Positions 41,004 to 49,230 of a stretch of DNA of 64,000 nucleotides are shown here, one piece after another (the first letter of the stretch is position 1; each line of letters starts with the position of its first letter). A model generated the notes under the pieces. It was not told the origin of the DNA. It ran no database searches and saw only the letters and a list, made by a program, of their open reading frames with translations. Both the position numbers and the translations under genes were made by a program. Origin of the DNA: JAWPMT01 sp965601475 (GTDB lineage Bacteria > Bacteroidota > Bacteroidia > Cytophagales > Cyclobacteriaceae); assembly GCA_965601475.1 (NCBI GenBank), contig OZ271832.1:992001-1056000 (forward strand), written 5' to 3'.

Positions 41004-41496
41004 TGTCTCTCAGTCGGTCAAGTATCTCTATTTGTCGATTCAATATTTCTAGTCTCAGTTGCAGGTTGTTGATCATGGCATCGATAATCTTGCGATCATC
41101 TCCCGCCCCTTCGAAACGATCACCCAGGTCTTCGTACAGCTGGTCCAACTGGTCCAGGTCCTGAAGAAACTCCCTGGTGAGGTCCTCCCCATTAAGTTGT
41201 TCCAACTGTTGCCTTCGCTCTGCAATGAGGTTGACATAATAGTCCTCCGCCAGTTTGAATTCTTCATAGTGTGCGGAAGCTTCGAGGGAAGAAGTTGGCG
41301 CTTGGAGTTTGTCCCACATAAGGGCTAGTGTACTCATCAAAAAGAAAACAGCTGCCACTTTCCACCAAATGTGCTTCTTAGATTCCGATGGAGGCGACAT
41401 TTCAGTGCTGATGCGATTCCAAACCTTTTTCGAGTGGAAATCATCATCGAATTGCTCCCGATGATTTTGCACGAATTTTTCCAGAAAATCAGCCAT
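40975..41496 (-). CDS. Membrane anti-sigma factor-like protein
   Basis: 173 residues with an N-terminal cytosolic segment (FLEKFVQNHREQFDD), one membrane helix (IWWKVAAVFFLMSTLALMW) and a helical periplasmic part rich in coiled coil (LQLRLEILNRQIEIL). The ATG overlaps the sigma-factor stop (8 bp). This is the classical sigma/anti-sigma arrangement, though no zinc-binding motif was found in the cytosolic part. It would bind the sigma factor until an envelope signal releases it. Confidence 0.82.
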   Translation of the reverse strand: MADFLEKFVQNHREQFDDDFHSKKVWNRISTEMSPPSESKKHIWWKVAAVFFLMSTLALMWDKLQAPTSSLEASAHYEEFKLAEDYYVNLIAERRQQLEQLNGEDLTREFLQDLDQLDQLYEDLGDRFEGAGDDRKIIDAMINNLQLRLEILNRQIEILDRLRDNEDEEFINA

Positions 41497-42043
41497 AATT
41501 CACTTCATTACCTAGTATTTCCCTTAATTTCTTCTTCGCCCTATTGTACTGGGACTTTGACGTAGACTCAGAAATTCCTAAGATTTCCGCTATCTCCGCG
41601 TGGTCATACCCTTCGAAAAGGTACAATGTCAAAACCGTCCTAAACCCTGTCGGCAACTGGCTAACGCCAGCTTTGATGGCCGTTACCTCTAAATGTCTTG
41701 TCGGTTCCTCCTGCCATTCATAGAAAAAGGAATCGGACATCTGATCAGATAGCGATTCAGTCTCCTTGCGCTGTTTGAGTCTGGTCAGCGATTTATTGAT
41801 CACAATCCGCTTCAGCCAGGCACCAAATGTCGCATCCTCCCTGTAGTGGTGGATGTTTCTGAATGCACTCAAGAAAGACTCCTGAAGAACATCCTCCGCT
41901 TCCTCTGCCACAGTTAATATCCGCTCTGCTGTGTTGAACATCGCTTTGCTATACAGTTTATAGATTTCATATTGAGCCAGTCGATCACCTTCACGGCACC
42001 GCATTATCAGGTGTTGATGAATGTTTTTGGTGTTGGCTTCCAA
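41489..42043 (-). CDS. ECF RNA polymerase sigma factor
   Basis: 184 residues if the TTG at 42043 is used; GAGGA lies about 9 bp upstream of it. The in-frame ATG (42004) would begin at MRCREGDRL, which is short for this family. Region 2 (AQYEIYKLYSKAMFNTAERI, EEAEDVLQESFLSAFRNI, FGAWLKRIVINKSL) and region 4 (LPTGFRTVLTLYLFEGYDHAEIAEILGISESTSKSQ) are intact. It is followed by its likely anti-sigma factor and a DUF4097 protein, and is divergent from the outer-membrane-protein gene at 42138. Confidence 0.92.
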   Translation of the reverse strand: MEANTKNIHQHLIMRCREGDRLAQYEIYKLYSKAMFNTAERILTVAEEAEDVLQESFLSAFRNIHHYREDATFGAWLKRIVINKSLTRLKQRKETESLSDQMSDSFFYEWQEEPTRHLEVTAIKAGVSQLPTGFRTVLTLYLFEGYDHAEIAEILGISESTSKSQYNRAKKKLREILGNEVNYG

Positions 42044-42137
42044 TTAAAATCCTCAATTCGATGTAAAGACCTAAATGCCCATGGCAAGTTGCATAAACTA
42101 AGGAAATATCTTTTAATCTTACGTGACCTAAGGACGC

Positions 42138-42770
42138 ATGACGCTGCGAATGAAACAATTGATACTCTGCTTGCTGCTTATCCCGACTTCGCTCCTTTGC
42201 TTTGCTCAGGCGGATTCCCTGAACGTCGATCCGGGTCTTTCCGCCGAGGATTCATTGATTCGCCGAGGGGTATTCGTTGCCATCGGAAGCCAATATGGTC
42301 CTGTACTTGGTGAACACCAACCTGCCTTCATGGGGAAACTCGGCATTACCTATAGTCGGTGGCATGCGGGCATCTCGTTTCAGGATTTCACATCCTCAGA
42401 AGGCAGGAGAATCATCTTCCCGAATTTCTTCTTCCTCAAGTACCGTCATGCTGGTTTGTTTGGCAGCTATAGGCTTGCCGGATGGAAATTCATCGGCTTC
42501 CATGCCAACATGCAGGTCTCATTGGGGGATGTGGTATGGGAAACGGAATCAGGCCTGGACCGATTCAGAGACATTGTCATCGTAATTGAACCAAGCGTTG
42601 GCATCGAAATCAAAGCCTTGCCATTCCTCCACGCCTTCGCAGAAGTAGGGTATAGGCAATTCATAGGTGTTGATTTGGTGGGTACTGATTCCAACGACTT
42701 ATCCGGGCCGGTCCTAAGTCTGGGGTTGAAGTTGGGGTACTACCAACTAATTGCTAAAAATGGTGAATAG
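42138..42770 (+). CDS. Secreted beta-barrel-like protein, first gene of the FecIR/TonB operon
   Basis: 210 residues with a signal peptide (ILCLLLIPTSLLCFAQ). The mature part has alternating beta strands ending in an aromatic-rich C-terminus (GVFVAIGSQYGPVL, FHANMQVSLGDVVW, SLGLKLGYYQLI), compatible with a small outer-membrane barrel. No family is recognised. Its 3' end overlaps the next gene by 11 bp, and the following five genes are all close and in the same direction, so it probably belongs to one operon with FecI, FecR and the TonB receptor. Confidence 0.75.
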   Translation: MTLRMKQLILCLLLIPTSLLCFAQADSLNVDPGLSAEDSLIRRGVFVAIGSQYGPVLGEHQPAFMGKLGITYSRWHAGISFQDFTSSEGRRIIFPNFFFLKYRHAGLFGSYRLAGWKFIGFHANMQVSLGDVVWETESGLDRFRDIVIVIEPSVGIEIKALPFLHAFAEVGYRQFIGVDLVGTDSNDLSGPVLSLGLKLGYYQLIAKNGE

Positions 42771-43845
42771 ACTTTTTGGCTTTCTTCTGTCCACAATAGC
42801 ATTGACCGCATGTTTTGTAGGAGAGGACCTTCCTCCCGACCAGGACGTCTGGGGGTATGATCTCCCATCAAATACAGGTCTGATAGATTCCAGCCTCCTA
42901 AACCTGGATGTAGCGATCAAAGTTGGGTCATTCGATCCCATCCGTGCCGCGATTATCATCAAGGACGAAAATATTGTCTTTGAGAATTACTATGACGATG
43001 GAGACCGTGGAACGCTCCGAAACCTGGGACGCACATCGCCCATTGTGACGGTGCTGGCTTTAGGCATTGCAATTGAAGAGGGGCTTCTGTTTGATTTGGA
43101 TCAACATATTTTCGAATTGGTCCCCATTCAATACCAAAGCTTGCTTACTGGCCGCAAACGAGAAATTACGCTAAGACATTTACTCACTCACCGCAGTGGA
43201 CTGGCCTGGAACGAATCAGTCTTCAACAGGGGCTTGAATGACCCACAAAACGACATTAATCAACTGAGAATTGCTGAAGATGCCATTGTCTACTTACTTT
43301 CTCAACCACTGGAAGCTGACCCTGGATTGAGATTCAATTTCAATACGGGCACAGCCCTCCTCATTGCACGGATCATCCAAAGCCTTTCCGGAGAACCCTT
43401 TGATGAATATGTCAACGCGAGAATCTTCCAGCCCCTTGAGATCGGTGACTTTCTATGGGAAAGAGACGGTGTCGACAATATCAATGCAGCTACCGGACTT
43501 TGGTTGGGAACTCTTGATTTAGCGAAGATCGGCTACGTGTTTCTACGTGGAGGTCGATGGCGTCAGGATCAGCTAGTTTTTGAAGAATGGATAACAGAGG
43601 CAGGATCCACTCAGATGGAGATTTCCAATACGTTCAACTATGGCTACTACTGGCAGACTTTTTCTGACAACCTGCAATTCATCGCTGTACCTCCCCCAAA
43701 CGATGTCTTCTATTTTTCTCAGCACATTTATGTGCAGCCCTCCCGCAACCTTCTTATTATTTTTGGGACTGACAACGTGCTCCTCAATACCGTGAGCAGC
43801 CCACTTTTGGCTTACCGGGAGATTACAAGGGCGCTCGCTTTTTGA
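42760..43845 (+). CDS. Serine-hydrolase-fold lipoprotein, catalytic residues lost
   Basis: 361 residues from ATG 42760; a TTG 9 bp earlier is less likely. The lipobox TAC (Cys18) follows a short signal. The class C beta-lactamase-like fold is evident (TLRNL, LGIAIEEGLLFDLDQ, ITLRHLLTHRSGLAWNE, PGLRFNFNTGTALLIARIIQ, LFLRGGRWRQ). The SxxK nucleophile-base pair is replaced by R91 and P94 (GRTSPIVT). The Tyr of the YxN motif is F194, and the late HxG-type loop is FSQHI. All catalytic residues look absent, so it is probably a binding protein. It lies 6 bp before the ECF sigma gene. Confidence 0.85.
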   Translation: MVNRLFGFLLSTIALTACFVGEDLPPDQDVWGYDLPSNTGLIDSSLLNLDVAIKVGSFDPIRAAIIIKDENIVFENYYDDGDRGTLRNLGRTSPIVTVLALGIAIEEGLLFDLDQHIFELVPIQYQSLLTGRKREITLRHLLTHRSGLAWNESVFNRGLNDPQNDINQLRIAEDAIVYLLSQPLEADPGLRFNFNTGTALLIARIIQSLSGEPFDEYVNARIFQPLEIGDFLWERDGVDNINAATGLWLGTLDLAKIGYVFLRGGRWRQDQLVFEEWITEAGSTQMEISNTFNYGYYWQTFSDNLQFIAVPPPNDVFYFSQHIYVQPSRNLLIIFGTDNVLLNTVSSPLLAYREITRALAF

Positions 43846-43851
43846 AACATC

Positions 43852-44412
43852 ATGCCAGAAAAAGATTTAGAAGTTTTTGAGAAAATCCAGCATGGAGACC
43901 TAAAAGCATTCGAAGATTTCTTCAGAGGAAATTATTCGGAGATCGTGCGGTATTCCCATCGTTTTGTGAGAGACAAACTCGCGGCGGAGGAGATTGCGCA
44001 GGAAGTCTTTATGTATATCTGGGAAAAACGCAAAACCATCAATATCCAAAACTCACTGGCCTCTTATCTCTATTCGGCTACAAAGAATCGATCCATCAAC
44101 TACCTAAGACTTGAATTACCCAAGCAACAAGCACAATATGACATTTCGGAAATGGAAATTGGATTTCATGCTGAATCCAACGACGGCGACCGAAAGGAGA
44201 CCATAGAAAAAATGGTGAAAACCGCGATTGATGCCTTGCCTAAAAAGTGTAAAGAAATCTTCCTGCTCAGCAGAACAGGGGGGCTCACCTATGAAGAAAT
44301 TGCCGAGGAACTTGACCTTTCGAAAAAGACCGTAGAAAACCAAATGGGGATTGCGTTGAAGAAACTCAGAGAAACATTAAAACCTGTCATAGACTATGTG
44401 CGGAGCCACTAA
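43852..44412 (+). CDS. FecI-type ECF sigma factor
   Basis: 186 residues. Region 2 (LKAFEDFFRGNYSEIVRYSHRFV, LAAEEIAQEVFMYIWEKR) and region 4 (LPKKCKEIFLLSRTGGLTYEEIAEELDLSKKTVENQ) match the FecI-like group of Bacteroidota. It should direct transcription of the TonB receptor gene when its FecR partner, encoded 57 bp downstream, relays a signal from the outer membrane. It is 6 bp after the inactive hydrolase-fold gene. Confidence 0.93.
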   Translation: MPEKDLEVFEKIQHGDLKAFEDFFRGNYSEIVRYSHRFVRDKLAAEEIAQEVFMYIWEKRKTINIQNSLASYLYSATKNRSINYLRLELPKQQAQYDISEMEIGFHAESNDGDRKETIEKMVKTAIDALPKKCKEIFLLSRTGGLTYEEIAEELDLSKKTVENQMGIALKKLRETLKPVIDYVRSH

Positions 44413-44469
44413 CGAAAAAATTACAAGAAAGTTTAGGGGTCTTACACAATCAGCTTGACCTATTGACAC

Positions 44470-45381
44470 ATGAGCCACCAATTATTTCAAGAATACAACC
44501 AACTTCATCAAACCGGGGACTCGACGGATATAGACCCGGAGGTCAAGTCGTTATATGAGCTCACCTCGACCCCCGATATTGGGGAGATTGATGTGGAAAG
44601 CGCTTGGGGAAGAATTGAAGAGGAGCTCAAAGTAGTGCCAATTTCCAAAGGTACATCCTACACTTATTGGCTTCGTGCGGCGATGGTCGTACTCATCGTC
44701 GGCATAGGTGGCTTTTTCCTATATGATAGTGATGTAATCCAGGCTCCTACAGCCATGGTAGAAGTCAGTGCCGAATTTGCCAGACAGGAAGTAGTCCTTC
44801 CGGATCAATCGGTTGTCATGCTGGGAATAGGTTCGACATTGAGCTATGAGGAGGATTTTTCCAGTGGCCGGCAAGTCACGCTTACTGGAGAGGCATTCTT
44901 TGATGTGGAAAAAGGCTTATCCAATTTCACGATAACCAGTGGCTCGACGACCATAGAGGTGCTGGGCACATCTTTCAATGTGAACGCGCGCTCAAAGGAA
45001 AAGACTGAGGTTATCGTAACGGAAGGGCTGGTTTCATTCTCTGCAGGATCTAAGGAAGCGAAGATTGCTGCTGGTGACAAGGGCACTTTCTACGTGCAGC
45101 AGGATGCGATGATCGTAGAGGAACAAGATGATATTAACGCCTTAGCCTGGAAAACGGGCAAATTTGTATTCGACAATACACGCCTTGCAGACGTTGCCAG
45201 GTACTTGAACACTTACTATGAAAGCAAGGTGCAAATCCGAGGACGGGTTGCTGAGTGTCAAGTGACGGCCTCATTCGATAAGATGCCATTGTCCCAAATC
45301 CTGGAGGAATTGACTTTGGTACTTTCCGTAAAAGTCAAAAAAAGCGGCAAAACCTACATTCTTACCGGCGAAGGTTGCTAG
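44470..45381 (+). CDS. FecR family anti-sigma factor
   Basis: 303 residues. A short cytosolic N-terminus and a membrane helix at about 71-88 (WLRAAMVVLIVGIGGFFLY) are followed by the FecR barrel (VVLPDQSVVMLGIGSTLSYE, VTLTGEAFFDVEKG, IEVLGTSFNVNARS) and an STN-like C-terminal segment (ADVARYLNTYYESKVQIRG, DKMPLSQILEELTLVL). It contacts the TonB receptor in the periplasm and controls the upstream sigma factor. Confidence 0.94.
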   Translation: MSHQLFQEYNQLHQTGDSTDIDPEVKSLYELTSTPDIGEIDVESAWGRIEEELKVVPISKGTSYTYWLRAAMVVLIVGIGGFFLYDSDVIQAPTAMVEVSAEFARQEVVLPDQSVVMLGIGSTLSYEEDFSSGRQVTLTGEAFFDVEKGLSNFTITSGSTTIEVLGTSFNVNARSKEKTEVIVTEGLVSFSAGSKEAKIAAGDKGTFYVQQDAMIVEEQDDINALAWKTGKFVFDNTRLADVARYLNTYYESKVQIRGRVAECQVTASFDKMPLSQILEELTLVLSVKVKKSGKTYILTGEGC

Positions 45382-45422
45382 AACTTCCTTTACTTTTACC
45401 CCGTTGAAAGTGGAAAACGGGT

Positions 45423-48050
45423 TTGAGCTTCAAGGGAGCAATTCTAATTGCGACATTTTTTTTCCTGCTTACCCCAATAGTCAGTGGGCAGACTTCATCT
45501 TCGGAAATCAAGTTTAGGGCTTCGCACATTTCTATCGATGACCTGCTACGATCATGGCGAGATCAGAGCGATCGGATCTTAGTTTTTAGTCTCGATCGCA
45601 TCCCGGCTATTCAAATCGAGCTACCCCAGAAAAACCTTACAGAGCAGCAAATAATCTCCCTACTCAAAACTCAGAATTTGAATGTTTTGGTGCGGGACAA
45701 TCGGATACTCATCACTCAAGTCAAGGCGCAGCCCAAGAAGAGATACTCGTTGTCGGGCTATGTCACGGATGCAGCAACGGGCGAGGCACTCATCGGAGCA
45801 ACTGTCTTTGAAAAGGGATCCAAGCTGGGAACTGTGACCAACAGGTATGGCTACTACTCACTCACCATTCCTGCAGACAGTTCTGACTTTGAGGTCAATT
45901 TCATCGGGTATGAAAAAAGGAGCCTGAAGGTAACGCTTGCTTCTGATCAAAAACTCGACTTTGAACTCAATGAGAATGCATTAGAGTTGGGTGAGGTCAC
46001 CATTTCTTCTCGAACACCAGATTTCAATATCCGCAGCATGATCCCCGGCATCAACTCGCTTGACTTCGGTCCGGAGAACAACGTTCCCTATTTTATGGGT
46101 GAGGTTGATGTCTTCCAGGGCTCACTACTGCTTCCTGGCATCAAAATATTGGGAGAAGAAGCCGCGGGGATTAACGTACGAGGTGGAGGCATTGACGAAA
46201 ACCTCATTCTACTGGATGAAGCACCTATCTATAATCCAACCCACTACTTTGGGTTGATTTCCGTTTTTAATCCCGAGGCGGTAAACGATATCCAATTCAT
46301 GAAAGGATTCTTTCCTGCCAATTTTGGTGGAAGAGCTTCTTCGGTTATCACCATACACCAGAAGGAGGGCAACGACCAGGCTTTTCATATGGCGGGAGGC
46401 CTGGGTCTGCTTTCAGCTCGACTTCTCGCGGAGGGCCCCATCAAGAGAGGTAAGAGTTCTTTTCTGGTTTCAGGCAGGCAATCTTTACTCAATCCCACCG
46501 AACTGGGAGCCAGCGACATCAACAATTCCTCCACTTTCTTCACAGATTTCAATTTCAAAGCCAACTGGAGACAGAACGATCATAACACCTTCTTCCTCTC
46601 GGGATACGTTGGAAATGACAGGAACGTAACTGGATTTGACGGGCAGAGGCGTTGGGGTAACCAAACCGCAACCTTCCGGTGGAATCGACAGTATGGACAG
46701 AAGCTATTCAGCCATTTCTCAGCGGTCTTTAGTCAATACAATTATCGGATTGTCGAGCCAAGAGAGGCAGGAAGTTTCATCGGGAGATTCAGAATCATTG
46801 ATTACACCCTGAAACTGGACCAGAGCTATCATGCTTCACCAACCTCGGAATTCAATTTTGGGGCGATCACAACATTTCACCGACTGAAGCCCGGTGAGCG
46901 CTTGCCTTTCGACCCGGATGATACCTCCACAAACCCGTTGGACCTGGATTCTGAACATGGCATCGAAACGGGCCTTTACGGATCACATAGATGGTCTATC
47001 AATAATGAGATCAGCGTGCTATACGGTTTGAGAATTTCTGCGCTGCACAATATTGGCCCTTCTCAAGTATATACTTATGCGGAGGGCGAACCACTTTCTG
47101 ACCAGTCTATCATAGACACCTTGCAGGTAGAGCCCGGACAGATCATATCCTCATTTTACAATTTGGAACCTCGCATCTCCACCAACTGGCGTTTCGAGCC
47201 AAGCACCTCAATCAAAGCCTCTTACAACAGAACCTATCAGTACATCCACTTAATTTCCAATACTATCACACCCAACCCAACAGATATCTGGAAGCTTAGT
47301 GATGAATTCCTGGCACCAACCAGAACCGATCACTTTTCCATCGGACTTTTCAAGAATTTTAATGACAACGCCTGGGAGTCCTACGTGGACGTCTTTTACA
47401 AAGACATTAGAAACACGATCGAATACAAGAATGGCGCAGACCTGCTCTTTAATGAAAATATAGAAACAGAGCTCATTAAGGCCGATGCCCGGGCCTATGG
47501 CCTCGAATTCTTCCTCAAAAGAAACCTGGGCAACATAACCGGCTGGATCAGCTATACACTTTCCCGTGCTGAGAGAAGAACGATTACTGACTTTCCGGAA
47601 GAACAAATAAATGATGGGAGCTACTTTCCGGACGACAACGACAAAACCCACGATGTTTCCCTTGTGGTGCTTAATCGGCTATCTTCCAGGTTGAGCTTCT
47701 CTTCAAGTTTCAACTACAGCACCGGAAGGCCCATTACCCTACCTACAGGGAAGTATACATTTGAAGGTAACCCGATACCTCATTTTTCCGGACGCAACCA
47801 AAGCAGAATAACTGACTATCACCGACTGGACCTGTCTCTGAAACTCGAGGGGAAAAAGTCAAGGAAAGACGGAACTCCGAGAAAATTCAATGACTACTGG
47901 ACATTGACTGTTTACAATGTATATGCCCGCAGAAATGCGTTTTCATATTTTTTCCGAGCATCCGAAAGTGATCCTTCGGAAACCGAAATCGTTCGCTATT
48001 CGGTATTTGGCACAGTGATCCCATCTATCACTTACAACTTTTCTTTCTGA
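45423..48050 (+). CDS. TonB-dependent receptor with N-terminal STN signalling domain
   Basis: 875 residues from a TTG (an in-frame TGA is 16 bp upstream). A signal peptide (ILIATFFFLLTPIVSGQ), an STN domain (about 25-100: ISIDDLLRSWRDQSDRI) and a carboxypeptidase-like regulatory domain (about 108-190: SGYVTDAATGEALIGATVFE) precede the plug (about 205-330: INVRGGGIDENLILLDEAPIY) and the beta-barrel, ending in Phe. The STN domain marks it as a transducer that signals to FecR. The substrate is unknown, perhaps a siderophore, a glycan or another large ligand. The next gene, DUF4249, overlaps its stop. Confidence 0.95.
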   Translation: MSFKGAILIATFFFLLTPIVSGQTSSSEIKFRASHISIDDLLRSWRDQSDRILVFSLDRIPAIQIELPQKNLTEQQIISLLKTQNLNVLVRDNRILITQVKAQPKKRYSLSGYVTDAATGEALIGATVFEKGSKLGTVTNRYGYYSLTIPADSSDFEVNFIGYEKRSLKVTLASDQKLDFELNENALELGEVTISSRTPDFNIRSMIPGINSLDFGPENNVPYFMGEVDVFQGSLLLPGIKILGEEAAGINVRGGGIDENLILLDEAPIYNPTHYFGLISVFNPEAVNDIQFMKGFFPANFGGRASSVITIHQKEGNDQAFHMAGGLGLLSARLLAEGPIKRGKSSFLVSGRQSLLNPTELGASDINNSSTFFTDFNFKANWRQNDHNTFFLSGYVGNDRNVTGFDGQRRWGNQTATFRWNRQYGQKLFSHFSAVFSQYNYRIVEPREAGSFIGRFRIIDYTLKLDQSYHASPTSEFNFGAITTFHRLKPGERLPFDPDDTSTNPLDLDSEHGIETGLYGSHRWSINNEISVLYGLRISALHNIGPSQVYTYAEGEPLSDQSIIDTLQVEPGQIISSFYNLEPRISTNWRFEPSTSIKASYNRTYQYIHLISNTITPNPTDIWKLSDEFLAPTRTDHFSIGLFKNFNDNAWESYVDVFYKDIRNTIEYKNGADLLFNENIETELIKADARAYGLEFFLKRNLGNITGWISYTLSRAERRTITDFPEEQINDGSYFPDDNDKTHDVSLVVLNRLSSRLSFSSSFNYSTGRPITLPTGKYTFEGNPIPHFSGRNQSRITDYHRLDLSLKLEGKKSRKDGTPRKFNDYWTLTVYNVYARRNAFSYFFRASESDPSETEIVRYSVFGTVIPSITYNFSF

Positions 48051-48898
48051 TGCGATATCTGCCAACTATCATCTTGATGATTACATTCTTCCTGACAGGT
48101 TGTGAGGATGTGATCACCATACCCCTCCCAGAAAATCAAAACCTGGTTGTGGTGGAAGGCTGGATCACCACCGAAGACAAACGCCATGAGATCCGGATTT
48201 CCAGAACTCAAAAGTTCGACGAACCCAATACTGATACTTCTGTAAGCGATGCCTCCGTGATTGTACAACGAGACACCATTGTCTATACTTTCAGCCATCA
48301 AAACGAAGGAATTTACTTGTCAGACGATGCCTTCCAGGGCTTGGAAGGAGGTTTCTACGGTCTCCGCATTATTTTGTCATCTGGAGATACGATCAGGTCA
48401 CGGTCATTCGAGCGGATGCCAGAGACAGTGGGTATTTCCAGAATTTCGTTTGATTTTTTCGAGCAAAACTCAGAAACCAACCCGGGTGAGGTCGTAAGGC
48501 TCTATTTCCCCATTACATTCAGCACAGATCCTGCGGAGCGGGCCAACTTCTATCGCTATGTATTATCGAGAAACGATACCGTGTTCAATGCGCCACAGGA
48601 CATTGAGCTACTGGACGACTCCGCTATCAATGGAAATAACTTCAGAAACGAATTTCGAAGCTTCAACTACCTGAACGGAGATCTGGCAAGTGTGGAGCTT
48701 CGATCCATCAACCGTGGAGCTTTTGAATTTTTTCAATTACTCAGAAACCAGGCCACCTCACTGGGAACAAGTTCAGGTACTGCTCCTGCCAGTATCCAGG
48801 GGAATCTATTTGTATTGAATGACCCTGATCAGGTCGTGCTGGGGTATTTCAGCTGTTATTCTTCCTCTTCCATTCAAATAGTATTTGAAGAACAATAA
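48050..48898 (+). CDS. DUF4249 family lipoprotein
   Basis: 282 residues with a lipobox (FLTGC, Cys18). The mature protein shows the DUF4249 pattern: LVVVEGWITTEDKRHEIRISRTQ, DASVIVQRD, then a second beta domain. These surface lipoproteins are nearly always encoded beside TonB receptors with an STN domain and are assumed to help capture the ligand. The start overlaps the receptor stop by one base (TGATG), so it is translationally coupled. It is the last gene of the six-gene operon. Confidence 0.93.
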   Translation: MRYLPTIILMITFFLTGCEDVITIPLPENQNLVVVEGWITTEDKRHEIRISRTQKFDEPNTDTSVSDASVIVQRDTIVYTFSHQNEGIYLSDDAFQGLEGGFYGLRIILSSGDTIRSRSFERMPETVGISRISFDFFEQNSETNPGEVVRLYFPITFSTDPAERANFYRYVLSRNDTVFNAPQDIELLDDSAINGNNFRNEFRSFNYLNGDLASVELRSINRGAFEFFQLLRNQATSLGTSSGTAPASIQGNLFVLNDPDQVVLGYFSCYSSSSIQIVFEEQ

Positions 48899-48945
48899 TT
48901 TGAACTTTTGGGGGTTTATGAATTAATCATTGCCTTAGAAGAACT

Positions 48946-49038
48946 ATGGCAAGAAAAATATTAATCATTATTTCCTCCTTGGTTTTCGCAGTGATTGGCA
49001 TACTTATATCCAGAAGACGCAGGGCAAATACCAATTAG
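48946..49038 (+). CDS. 30-residue membrane peptide
   Basis: ATG to TAG, encoding MARKILIIISSLVFAVIGIL followed by the basic tail ISRRRRANTN. One hydrophobic helix with a positively charged end is typical of small membrane-regulatory peptides. It is 47 bp after the DUF4249 gene. No homology can be judged. Confidence 0.4.
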   Translation: MARKILIIISSLVFAVIGILISRRRRANTN

Positions 49039-49041
49039 CAA

Positions 49042-49230
49042 ATGGGAAAGAAAATCAAAATTTCAGCTGGCTTAGCTCGTCTAATTAGTGGCGAAGCCAA
49101 TTTGCACTTCCAACGGAATCGGGATGTGTTTACCGTTGACCCCAAATCCAGGACCAACTACCTGGATTCCTTCAATCATGCACTGGTATTGGAGGTTGCT
49201 CATGGGGAGTTTCCGATTATCAGGCATTGA
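49042..49230 (+). CDS. Hypothetical small protein
   Basis: 62 residues from an ATG 3 bp after the small membrane peptide. The sequence is mixed alpha/beta and basic (GKKIKISAGLARLISGEANLHF). No domain was recognised. Its last 11 bp overlap the stop of the convergent hybrid kinase. It is either a real small gene coupled to the peptide or a chance frame. Confidence 0.3.
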   Translation: MGKKIKISAGLARLISGEANLHFQRNRDVFTVDPKSRTNYLDSFNHALVLEVAHGEFPIIRH

